From assembly GCF_000426745.1 (NCBI RefSeq), contig NZ_AUFY01000008.1, forward strand, positions 59,560-123,559: a stretch of DNA of 64,000 nucleotides, written 5' to 3'. This stretch comes from Veillonella montpellierensis DSM 17217. Its GTDB lineage: Bacteria > Bacillota > Negativicutes > Veillonellales > Veillonellaceae. Numbering within the stretch: position 1 is the stretch's first letter; each line of letters begins with the position of its first letter. Shown piece by piece: positions 48,057 to 56,390 of this stretch. The notes under the pieces are model-generated. The model saw only the letters and a program-made list of their open reading frames with translations, was not told the origin of the DNA and made no database searches. The translations under genes and the position numbers were made by a program.

Positions 48057-48929
48057 TTAGATATATTTATGAATAGGAGCAGTGCTAGTTAAGTGACGAG
48101 ATGGCATACCCATTTCTTCTGGAGTAATGCCCAATGCCAAGCCAATCAACTGAGACATGTGTAAGATTGGCATATCTTTATCTTTCGCTACAGTTTGTTC
48201 TGCTTCTTTTTGGAACATATCCAATTGCATTTGGCAAAGAGGGCAAGGTGTTACCACGCAATCAGCCCCTTCTTTAGCAGCATCTGCATTGATGGAACCA
48301 GTCATTTCCATAACTGAATCATGTGCAGGATATACGGCATGGAAACCGCAGCAATCTAATTTGCGAGAGAAGTCAATTGGTGTAGCACCAATAGCGGTAA
48401 TTAGATCAAATAGGCTAGTTGGTAATTGGTAATCTTCAAAGTCCATTGTTTCTTGTGGACGAAGAATATGGCACCCATAATATTCAGCTACCCGTAAACC
48501 AGTTAATGGTTTCACTACTTTTGCTTTCAAATTATTTAAACCATAGTCACGAATTAACACCCATAAGAAATGAGTAATATTCGAAGTACCTTTGTACTCT
48601 TTACCAATTTGGGCAAGCATATTATTGACTTGTGTCCGTTTTGTTACATCTTCATCTAATTCTTTTTTGGCTTCTCGAAGCATAAGAGTACATGTATTAC
48701 ATACAGTCAATACATCTAATCCTTGTTCTTCTGCTAAAGCAATGTTACGAGCGTTGGTAGCCAAGGTTGTTAATGGTTCGATGTCTTGCACATGGGAGGC
48801 ACCGCAACAAGTCCAACCGTCAATTTCTTCGATTTGGATACCCAATTTTTTAGCAACTGCTTTGGTTGCCATATAGTCTTCTTTTGCTGCACTTTCAAGT
48901 ACGCAGCCAGGGAAAAATGCGTATTTCAT
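48057..48929 (-). CDS. Type-E SdhE/FrdE-like CCG-domain quinone-reactive subunit
   Basis: 290 residues with two CCG domains of the heterodisulfide reductase B type. The first is FPGC (9), WTCCGASH (about 39-46), CNTC (about 77-80). The second is YYGCH (about 152), LDCCGFHA (about 191), CPLC (about 226-229). In type-E succinate:quinone oxidoreductases this subunit replaces the cytochrome b anchor and binds Fe-S clusters near the membrane by amphipathic helices; no TM helix is visible here. Its ATG overlaps the iron-sulfur subunit's stop by 1 nt. It is the last gene of the operon. Confidence 0.85.
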   Translation of the reverse strand: MKYAFFPGCVLESAAKEDYMATKAVAKKLGIQIEEIDGWTCCGASHVQDIEPLTTLATNARNIALAEEQGLDVLTVCNTCTLMLREAKKELDEDVTKRTQVNNMLAQIGKEYKGTSNITHFLWVLIRDYGLNNLKAKVVKPLTGLRVAEYYGCHILRPQETMDFEDYQLPTSLFDLITAIGATPIDFSRKLDCCGFHAVYPAHDSVMEMTGSINADAAKEGADCVVTPCPLCQMQLDMFQKEAEQTVAKDKDMPILHMSQLIGLALGITPEEMGMPSRHLTSTAPIHKYI

Positions 48930-49924
48930 TATTTGCTAGCCTCCTCTGCTAATTTGATAAGCTTACGAACGCCATCAATACCATTGACTGGTTTTTGAGG
49001 AACGATTAATTCCAATGGATTGATTTTAGCATGTTTCATCAAACGTAATGCGTAGAACATTTGTTTTGAAGAATCTACAATACCATCGGATTTCAAGCTC
49101 ATGGATACTTCTTTCAAGCGACCTGTTTTCTTCAAGTCGTCTTTGAAAGCTAACGCATGACGAGGACCTTTTGGAGATAAACCATCGCCGAACAAGCCAG
49201 CTTTAGTAGCTTCTTTACGCATATTGGAAATATCGTGAGCTGGTTTCAAATGTTTAGGACAACGAGAAATACAGTTCATGCAGTGTACGCATTTCCATAA
49301 GCCATGAGCTAAGGCAGGATTAATATGAGCTAATGGTGCATCATCACGGCTATCTAATACAAAGCGATTTGCCTTAGTAAATACATATGGTTCTAAGAAG
49401 TCTTCTTCGTTGGCAGTCAATTTATTACATTCCGATGCACAGCAACCGCAAAGAATACATTCTGTACCAGCTACGAATTTTTTGAAATCGGCTGGTGTTT
49501 GACGAACGCCATTTTTTGCCAATTCTTCTTTTAAGAAAATCCAAGGAGCTACTGTACGTAAACGATCTACTTTAGCTTCCCAATCAACGACCAAGTCGCG
49601 AATTACACGGAAATTACCGATAGGAGCAATATCGATCGTATCGCTATGGAATCGTTCTGTGACTTCATCGATTTTAGCTTCGCAACCCAACATAGCTTGA
49701 CCGTTAACTCTTACAGAACAAGCACCACATACAGCAGAACGACACGCTGCTAAGAATGTTAACGTAGGATCTTGGGTATCTTTGATTTTTTGTAAGCCCC
49801 AAAGGATAGTGCGATCTGGCTCGTAATCAAATGTAAAGGATTGTACATAAGAACGGCCTTCATTATAACGGGTGATATTATAAGTAATTTGTCTCATCTT
49901 AGTACTTCCTTTCTTGTGGTTCAT
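48929..49924 (-). CDS. Fumarate reductase/succinate dehydrogenase iron-sulfur subunit
   Basis: 331 residues. The N-terminal ferredoxin domain has CRSAVCGACSVRVNG...C (about 60-82, 2Fe-2S). The helical domain has CILCGCCASEC (about 156-166, 4Fe-4S) and CVHCMNCISRCPKH (about 212-225). The third motif has four cysteines (CxxCxxCxxxCP) where classical enzymes have three and a 3Fe-4S cluster. Type-E enzymes are known to hold a second 4Fe-4S there. The C-terminus is about 80 residues longer than E. coli FrdB. It overlaps the flavoprotein gene by 26 nt. Confidence 0.9.
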   Translation of the reverse strand: MNHKKGSTKMRQITYNITRYNEGRSYVQSFTFDYEPDRTILWGLQKIKDTQDPTLTFLAACRSAVCGACSVRVNGQAMLGCEAKIDEVTERFHSDTIDIAPIGNFRVIRDLVVDWEAKVDRLRTVAPWIFLKEELAKNGVRQTPADFKKFVAGTECILCGCCASECNKLTANEEDFLEPYVFTKANRFVLDSRDDAPLAHINPALAHGLWKCVHCMNCISRCPKHLKPAHDISNMRKEATKAGLFGDGLSPKGPRHALAFKDDLKKTGRLKEVSMSLKSDGIVDSSKQMFYALRLMKHAKINPLELIVPQKPVNGIDGVRKLIKLAEEASK

Positions 49925-51617
49925 ATTTAGTGAATACTACATCACGGGTTGTTAATTTGTACTCTCCGTCATCTTGTAAGTATTGTAAACTATGTTTTAA
50001 GAAGTTTACATCATCACGCTTCGTAAAGTCTTCACGTAAGTGAGCCCCACGAGATTCTTTACGATATAAAGCACCAGATACGATCGCTTTCGCTACTGTC
50101 AACATGGAGTTGATTTCACAGTAGTTAACAAACGCCATGTTGTAGGTACGTTCTGCATCACCAACGTAGCAAGTTTTATAGTCTTCAATCAATTGATTGA
50201 TTTCGTTTAACGCTTCGGTCATACCTTCTTCATTACGGAAGATACCGCATTTATTCCACATCGCATTTGCTAGAGCATCACGAATTTCTACAACAGGACG
50301 ACCAGTTTTGCGAGCCGTTACTTCTTTGAACTTAGCTTCCCATTCAGCTGCTTTTTCTTCTAATTGAGCGGCACATTCCACTTGTTCATGAGTGGCAGCA
50401 TAATCAGCAGCACCAGCACCAGATACACGACCAAATACGACACCGTCGGCTAAGGAGTTACCGCCAAGGCGATTGGCACCGTGGATAGAGATACAAGAAC
50501 ATTCGCCAGCAGCGAACAAGCCTGGTAATTCAGTAGCACATGTTTTGTAGTCTACTACGTCGATACCACCCATAATATAGTGGCAAGTAGGACGAATTGG
50601 AACAGGTGGTACCAATGGATCACAATGTTCGAAGGAAAACGCCAAGTCACGAATACCATGTAATTTTTCTATAATTACTTCTGGTCCTAAGTGGCGTAAG
50701 TCGGCTACTACATAAGCGTCTAGACCAGATCCACCAAGGCCACGACCTTCAGCGATTTCCACTTCGATAGCTTTCGCTACTACGTCACGAGATGCTAATT
50801 CCATTTTATTCGGTGCATATTTTTTCATGAACCGTTCGCCTTCGGAGTTTAATAAGTAACCACCTTCACCACGAACAGCTTCAGACATTAAGATACCAGT
50901 TTTACCTAAACCAGTTGGATGGAATTGTACCATTTCCATATCTTTTAAGGCAGCCCCTGCACGGAATGCAGCTGCCATACCATCACCGGTAGACAAGAAT
51001 GGATTTGTGGTACGAGTCCAGAAAATACGGCCAGAACCACCAGTGGCTAATACGATTGCCTTCGTTTTGATGGTTTCTACTTTACCTTCTTTCATGTTCC
51101 AGATAACGGCACCACAGATATGACCATCTACTTTTACAAGATCAAGTAAATACCATTCTTGTAAGAAGTGAACGCCTTCTTTTAAGCATTGTTCATATGT
51201 GGTATGCAAAATAACATGGCCTGTTTTATCCGCACTATAGCAAGTACGAGGATAGGATTGACCACCAAAGTTACGTTGCGCAATTTTGTTTTCTTCTGTA
51301 CGAGAGAATGGAGCGCCCATTTGGTCCATTTCTAAAATGCCTTCTGGACAACGTTGACAGAAGAATTCAATCGCATCTTGGTCTCCTAAATAGTCGGACC
51401 CTTTTACTGTATCGAATGTATGTGTTTCGATAGTATCTTCCTTAGCTACGTTGTTTAAACAACCGTTAACACCACCTTGTGCCATGGCTGTTGCTGAACG
51501 AGTTGGGAAAATTTTAGTAGCTAACGCTACAGTTAGACCTTTACGACGGCCTACTTCTAATGCGGCACGCATACCTGCGCCACCACTACCTACAATGAGA
51601 ACATCAAACTGTTCCAT
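49899..51617 (-). CDS. Fumarate reductase/succinate dehydrogenase flavoprotein
   Basis: 572-residue FAD subunit interconverting fumarate and succinate. The dinucleotide fold GSGGAGMRAALE is at residues 10-21. RSATAMAQGG (40-49) is the FAD loop; classical enzymes have SHT here, with the histidine covalently holding FAD, but this protein has Ala at that position (residue 42). QFHPTG, GEGG and RPTCHYIMGGI carry substrate-binding residues, and GANRLGGNSLAD is present. First gene of a three-gene operon without a cytochrome b. In a fermentative cell the fumarate-reducing direction is likely. GAGG precedes the ATG. A short hairpin with ACAACCC/GGGTTGT arms lies in the leader near 51667-51690. Confidence 0.93.
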   Translation of the reverse strand: MEQFDVLIVGSGGAGMRAALEVGRRKGLTVALATKIFPTRSATAMAQGGVNGCLNNVAKEDTIETHTFDTVKGSDYLGDQDAIEFFCQRCPEGILEMDQMGAPFSRTEENKIAQRNFGGQSYPRTCYSADKTGHVILHTTYEQCLKEGVHFLQEWYLLDLVKVDGHICGAVIWNMKEGKVETIKTKAIVLATGGSGRIFWTRTTNPFLSTGDGMAAAFRAGAALKDMEMVQFHPTGLGKTGILMSEAVRGEGGYLLNSEGERFMKKYAPNKMELASRDVVAKAIEVEIAEGRGLGGSGLDAYVVADLRHLGPEVIIEKLHGIRDLAFSFEHCDPLVPPVPIRPTCHYIMGGIDVVDYKTCATELPGLFAAGECSCISIHGANRLGGNSLADGVVFGRVSGAGAADYAATHEQVECAAQLEEKAAEWEAKFKEVTARKTGRPVVEIRDALANAMWNKCGIFRNEEGMTEALNEINQLIEDYKTCYVGDAERTYNMAFVNYCEINSMLTVAKAIVSGALYRKESRGAHLREDFTKRDDVNFLKHSLQYLQDDGEYKLTTRDVVFTKYEPQERKY

Positions 51618-53079
51618 AGTTACCTCCTCATAAGTACCTATATACCTATTTATTTAGAGCAAACAACAACCCCTCTATACAAGGGTTGTAACCTCCACTT
51701 GATTACTTATAATTATAGACTCTATTAACGCCCTTTGTCTAAAGCCAATTATGCATAATTAATTTATAGCTCATTTATTGAAAATACATATCGTTTATTA
51801 ATAGTTACTAATTCCCATGTATTTTAATAGGGTTAACAAACATATTTCTTATATTATGTTTGTATAATATTGTATTTTTTTGTGTATAACTACACAAAGC
51901 AAAGAGATAAAAATCACAACAAACCACATATATGCTACTACATATATAATATTCAATGTATTTTTTCAAGATTAGTATATAACTAAAAGTTATCATCAAT
52001 TATTCTCTCTTATTTTTTATATAAAATATTTTTCATGATAATGTTTCTCAATATTTTTTTGGACGTTTTTTGGACTATTTATAAAAACCTGTTATCTATG
52101 CATAAAACTCAACTAAGGCCTACTATTCTATAGAGGAATTTTAAATGTAATCAGTGTTAGTAAAAATATTTCTATATGAAAGATTTTCATAACCATCTTA
52201 TCAATCTCTAACACAGTCATATGACTCCTAACTATAATCATACTAGAAAAAAACTATCCATTTTATATAAAATAAACTTGTAATGTTCGTGTAATCAAAA
52301 AACTACCACAGAATATACCACGTATAAGTGGCTATTAGGCTCTTATCGACGCCTAGTCTATCCTATGACGTCGAGCGCGCCATCTCATATAATTTGACGA
52401 TGTCCATATCATGAGTTCATCTACGGCGAATAATAGTAAGTTCATCGCATTTCCCTTTTCCATCGTTTACATGCACTTACGACAAACAAAAATAAATTCA
52501 CAACAGTATGCGTTAGTCCGCATTTGGATGCACTTACGACAAATAAAAGTAAATTCATAACGGTATGCGTTGGTCCGCATTTAGATTTATCTATGGTAAG
52601 GCAAGTAAGTTCATAGCCTTACTCTTTATGTCTTTGATAGGTTTATAACGTGAGGCCTACACCTTTCAAGCATGTTTCCATTACGATGATTAATTTTATT
52701 TCTTTAATATGTTTATACAGTAAGGGTCTACTTTTTCCTCTATGTTGCTCATACGTCCCTATCACCGACTTACCATCTATTCATACGTGCCTACTTTCAG
52801 AAAATATTATGCATGGAGTCATCCATCATGTTAGTGTATAATTGTGTATGAATATATACTATATAACTATAATGAAATACGTACAGATGTAATCGAGATA
52901 AACGATACATTACTAAGTTAGGCTAGTGCCGTACGAATATACTGAGAGTAGACGATACTTTCATGAGATGTATAATAGTTGATATATAAGATAGATAGTC
53001 ATCATACTATTGTGACTGTCATATATCATAGTAATCGATTGATGTAGTTATATAGATATGCGTATACGCAGGAGGTTGT
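51618..53079. other. 1.46-kb AT-rich spacer, no gene recognised
   Basis: Between the divergent flavoprotein gene and the two-component system. The left half (51700-52320) is strongly AT-rich and must hold the promoter of the fumarate reductase operon; several overlapping -10-like hexamers prevent a single call. The right half has the 57-bp repeat listed separately. Open frames here are short, repeat-derived or lack ribosome-binding sites. Confidence 0.6.
52472..52585. repeat. 57-bp tandem duplication
   Basis: Units starting at 52472 and 52529 both read TGCACTTACGACAAA(C/T)AAAA through AAATTCA, then TATGCGTT(A/G)GTCCGCATTT. Looser relatives flank them (TTCATCTACGGCGAATAATAGTAAGTTCAT near 52412 and TTATCTATGGTAAGGCAAGTAAGTTCAT near 52587). 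This gives about four units in all. Confidence 0.7.
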
Positions 53080-53754
53080 ATGAAAATTTTATTAGTAGAA
53101 GATGAAGAAATGCTCCTTAATATTACTGCTAAATATTTGCGGGCAGAAAATATGACTGTTGATACGTGCTTAGATGGCGAGAAAGCCTTAGAGTACATCA
53201 ATAATTCTAGTTATGATGTCATTATTATGGACATTATGATGCCAAAGCTTGATGGTCTAAGTGTGTTACGACAAATTCGCCACGATAATAATAAAACGCC
53301 TGTATTATTATTAACCGCTAAATACACGTTGCAAGATCGTGTGACTGGATTGAATAGTGGCGCCGATGACTATCTAGTAAAGCCGTTTGAGTTTGAAGAA
53401 TTAATTGCTCGCATTTACGCCTTAGTGCGACGGAGCAAACAACAAGCTAAAAATGATTTAGTCGTAGGGCCCTTAACGATTAATACGCAAAGCCGTACGG
53501 TAACATATAATGGAACACCGGTAACATTAACGACTAAGGAATTTGATTTACTCTATTATTTAGCTAGCAATGAAAATATCGTATTGTCCCGTCAGCAAAT
53601 TTTAGATCATGTATGGGAATATGACTATGAAAGTTATTCCAATCTAATTGATGTATATATTAAGGATTTGCGAAAAAAAGTAGATATTGATGACCAGCAG
53701 AAATTGATTCATACTGTGCGCGGAGTTGGCTATGTCTTCAAAACGCAAGAATAA
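53080..53754 (+). CDS. OmpR/PhoB-family response regulator
   Basis: 224 residues. The receiver domain (about 1-115) has acidic pocket EDEE (8-11), phospho-acceptor aspartate in IIMDIMMPKLDG (about D51), conserved Thr in LLLTAK and Lys in YLVKPF (about 101). The winged-helix DNA-binding domain is about 128-222 (LTTKEFDLLYYLASN, SNLIDVYIKDLRKKV, IHTVRGVGYVF). It is a cytoplasmic transcription factor activated by the kinase encoded downstream. AGGAGG is 4 nt before ATG. Its 3' end overlaps the kinase gene. The regulon is unknown. Confidence 0.93.
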   Translation: MKILLVEDEEMLLNITAKYLRAENMTVDTCLDGEKALEYINNSSYDVIIMDIMMPKLDGLSVLRQIRHDNNKTPVLLLTAKYTLQDRVTGLNSGADDYLVKPFEFEELIARIYALVRRSKQQAKNDLVVGPLTINTQSRTVTYNGTPVTLTTKEFDLLYYLASNENIVLSRQQILDHVWEYDYESYSNLIDVYIKDLRKKVDIDDQQKLIHTVRGVGYVFKTQE

Positions 53755-55363
53755 TGCGCCGGTAAAGCCAGATTCTAAAGTTCTTGGTGAATCATCCTAC
53801 AGTGCATCACCAGTGGAGACAAAGACTGATACAGAAAGCAATGCGGCGCAGCATATAAATAAAGTGTCCCCACCCACCTCTACTAGTACTAGTGAGCGTA
53901 GCACAATGAAAGATTCTCCAGGTGAAACGAGCACTCCCGTAGCGAAGTGTGACCCGAATGCGCACCATACAAAAGGCATTACCTATACAAAGTTAAGGGA
54001 TTATGAAAAAATGCTCTTTAGCGGACTTTCAAAGGTCTATGATCGATTTCCTCTAACGTTCAAATTAATGGCGTGGTACACTATATTCCTAAGTCTCATC
54101 GTCATATTGCTATCTGTATTCGTCTTTCAATTTACGCAGCGGTGGGAAACGTCGCAATTAAAGGACACTTTGCAAAGTACTACGGTGAATATGGCCGACG
54201 ACATTCATCAATTCAAACCGTTTTCTAATGGTATATTTTTTCTCGTTTATTCCGACAAGGGGGGCATTATCAAAGGCGCCATCCCTGATGGATTTCCAGG
54301 GGAAGCGCCATTATCACCTCACCATATTACGGAGATAACCATCAATCGTAGTACCTATTATTACTATGATTCTCCTTTCCAAATTGCTGGGTTTAACGGT
54401 TGGCTTCGCGGTATAGCACCGATACGGGACTTGACTAAAAAAACAGCGGCCATGATGTATGGACTGATTTTAGCAGGATTCCTCTTTCTAGCTGTCGGTT
54501 CTATTGGCGGTTACTTATTAATCAAACGAGGGTTACGACCTTTGCACTCCATCTCTCAAACGGCGCGCGATATTGGTGCGGAAAATAATTTATCCCGTCG
54601 TTTATTAGTCACTGATACGATGGCGAAAGATGAAATTTATGAGCTAAGTATTACGTTAAATTCGATGCTTGACAGTCTTGAAGATATGTCGAATCGGGAA
54701 AAGCAATTCAGTTCCGATATATCCCATGAATTGCGAACCCCCATTGCAGTGATCCAAGCGGAAAGTGAATTTGGGAAAAAATATAGCACTACCATAGAGG
54801 AGGCGAAAGAGGGATTTAATCATATTTTTGAACAAAGTCGCCTCATGACATCGCTCATTAGTCAGCTCCTTGATATTGCTCGCCTAGATCACGCTAAAAC
54901 GTTACAACTAGAAGCGCTCGATGTATCGTCTATGCTAAGTGAATTGGAACAAGATTATCTTCGCATTTGTACAACAAAACATATTACTATTGATTTCGAC
55001 ATAGCCCCTCATCTAGTCGTAGAGGCTCAGAGTGTGGCCTTACGTCGCGCTATTGGCAACTTAATTGACAATGCTATAAAATTTACGACTGATTCCATTC
55101 AAGTGAAAGCTCGCCGCGATACGAATACAGTTGTGATTACCGTATCCGATAATGGGATTGGTATTGAAAAAGAAAATCTCCATAAAATCTGGGAACGTTT
55201 ATATCAGACCGAAACGTCGCGCAGTAAAAAAGACAATCAAGGTGTGGGATTGGGCTTATATTTTGTGAACAAGGTGGTGCATCTTCATAATGGCACTGCA
55301 TCAGTACAAAGCACGATTGGTAAAGGAGCTACTTTTGAAATTCGATTACCTTCATGCGAATAA
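53732..55363 (+). CDS. Sensor histidine kinase
   Basis: 543 residues with a classical layout after an unusual start. Residues 1-105 are a polar, Ser/Thr/Pro-rich cytoplasmic tail without known motif. TM1 is about 112-134, a short periplasmic sensor about 135-238, TM2 about 239-265, HAMP about 266-318. The HisKA box FSSDISHELRTP has its histidine near residue 332. The ATPase motifs are NLIDNAIKF (N-box), DNGIGI (G1), LYQTETSRS and GVGLGLYFV (G2). GGAG is 6 nt before the chosen ATG, inside the regulator gene; TTG at 53726 is a weaker alternative. It is translationally coupled to the response regulator. Confidence 0.92.
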   Translation: MSSKRKNNAPVKPDSKVLGESSYSASPVETKTDTESNAAQHINKVSPPTSTSTSERSTMKDSPGETSTPVAKCDPNAHHTKGITYTKLRDYEKMLFSGLSKVYDRFPLTFKLMAWYTIFLSLIVILLSVFVFQFTQRWETSQLKDTLQSTTVNMADDIHQFKPFSNGIFFLVYSDKGGIIKGAIPDGFPGEAPLSPHHITEITINRSTYYYYDSPFQIAGFNGWLRGIAPIRDLTKKTAAMMYGLILAGFLFLAVGSIGGYLLIKRGLRPLHSISQTARDIGAENNLSRRLLVTDTMAKDEIYELSITLNSMLDSLEDMSNREKQFSSDISHELRTPIAVIQAESEFGKKYSTTIEEAKEGFNHIFEQSRLMTSLISQLLDIARLDHAKTLQLEALDVSSMLSELEQDYLRICTTKHITIDFDIAPHLVVEAQSVALRRAIGNLIDNAIKFTTDSIQVKARRDTNTVVITVSDNGIGIEKENLHKIWERLYQTETSRSKKDNQGVGLGLYFVNKVVHLHNGTASVQSTIGKGATFEIRLPSCE

Positions 55364-55555
55364 CGTATATCTATCATGTATCGATTGCTACTCGATTTTT
55401 TAAAATTTTATTACTTAATTCATTTTTATTTCACATTTTCTCATTATAATGAGCCTATCAAATGAAAAAGAAGATTAGACCCCCTATCTAATTTTCTATT
55501 GTTTGTTTTTAATCTCCCCCAAGCGGTCTGTAATTTTTCCCTATATTACAGACAC

Positions 55556-55583
55556 TTGATTAAAAACTTTCATTTGATATAAT
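55556..55583 (+). promoter_or_regulatory. Near-consensus promoter in spacer
   Basis: TTGATT (55556-55561), a 16-nt spacer, and TATAAT (55578-55583) preceded by TGA as an extended -10. Just upstream is a hairpin GTCTGTAAT/ATTACAGAC (55526-55534/55545-55553) that could be an operator or the kinase gene's terminator. No gene starts within 500 nt downstream on this strand. Confidence 0.65.
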
Positions 55584-55589
55584 ACTAAC

Positions 55590-55638
55590 ACTCCCCTTAC
55601 ATGAAAAAGGCGAATCCAAATGGATTCGCCTTTTTACG
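55590..55638 (+). ncRNA. Candidate short terminated RNA
   Basis: Transcription from the promoter at 55556-55583 should begin near 55590 and meet a strong terminator at 55604-55635, giving an RNA of about 45-50 nt dominated by one hairpin. There is no coding frame of note. This is a prediction from promoter plus terminator only; the hairpin could instead simply end read-through from the kinase gene. Confidence 0.3.
55604..55635 (+). terminator. Strong intrinsic terminator
   Basis: Perfect 15-bp arms AAAAAGGCGAATCCA (55604-55618) and TGGATTCGCCTTTTT (55621-55635) with a 2-nt loop, ending in a T-run. Confidence 0.85.
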
Positions 55639-55946
55639 TATCAATATGTTCTATCTTGCTAGTATCAAATATATTCTGTCTTGCTATACATATATCTCTA
55701 ATGTATCTCTAATTCAATCATTAATGCATCAATTGGTTGCATGCATCAATGGTATGTTATTTTACTGTATCCCATCTTACATGTATCGATACTATATAAC
55801 TGACATCTCAAATCCATGTCATCTACATACTACCCGTAAGTACTCTACGTACCTAGTGTAGCCCCTTACTTTTCTTATTGTACGACAAGGCGAGAAATCG
55901 ACTCTACATACCTAGTGCACTGCCTGAGTCGTGCTGATTATATAAT

Positions 55947-55993
55947 AAGAAACGCTATGATCACCTGCCCACAGGTAATCATAGCGTTTTTCT
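55947..55993. terminator. Bidirectional hairpin terminator
   Basis: Arms AAGAAACGCTATGAT and ATCATAGCGTTTTTCTT, with an inner ACCTG/CAGGT stem. Purine-rich on one flank and T-rich on the other, it could stop transcripts from either side. 55640-55946 shows only short imperfect repeats (CTATCTTGCTAGTATCAA / CTGTCTTGCTATACAT). Confidence 0.7.
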
Positions 55994-56052
55994 TATCGTA
56001 CACTACATGGAGGTGTAGTGTAACTGTGTAGTTTTTTTAGGTACATTTTGAA

Positions 56053-56098
56053 ACAAACTGTGAGGTCAGTTTGTACTATAAATGTGTGAGGTCACATT
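56053..56098 (+). other. Twin hairpins with an identical TGAGGT loop
   Basis: ACAAACTG-TGAGGT-CAGTTTGT (56053-56074) and AATGTG-TGAGGT-CACATT (56081-56098) have different stems but the same six-base loop. A third GTGAGGAGTCCTCGC hairpin follows at about 56120. Covariation of the stems around a fixed loop suggests an RNA protein-binding element or an operator pair. The function is unknown. Confidence 0.5.
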
Positions 56099-56277
56099 CA
56101 TACATAATCTAATACAAGGTGAGGAGTCCTCGCATTATGAATATATTCGTAGTATTGTTAAATCGACATTCATCAATTTGACTACGGGAGTTATTATACA
56201 CTACATATTTATAAATTTCAATATCCTTTTTTACTATTTTCATTAAATTTACGTATACTCTATACCTAAAACTCATA

Positions 56278-56352
56278 CTTACGTCTTACGTCTTACGTCT
56301 TACGTCTTACGTCTTACGTCTTACGTCTTACGTCTTACGTCTTACGTCTTAC
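56278..56352. repeat. Heptanucleotide tandem repeat (CTTACGT), about 10.7 copies
   Basis: CTTACGT is repeated without a single error over 75 bp, ending 38 bp past the stop of the EF-G-like gene on the opposite strand. The perfect array implies recent slippage and probable copy-number variation among strains. Confidence 0.97.
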
Positions 56353-56390
56353 AAAGATGATACCACACCTCCAGCATCGTGCAAGGATGA

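Noticed and set aside
51808..51999. 63-codon Tyr/Ile-rich frame in the spacer before the kinase system
   Set aside because: Composition simply reflects AT-rich DNA; no start signal.
55601..55861. 86-codon frame downstream of the sensor kinase
   Set aside because: It begins within the terminator hairpin at 55604-55635 and lacks a ribosome-binding site.
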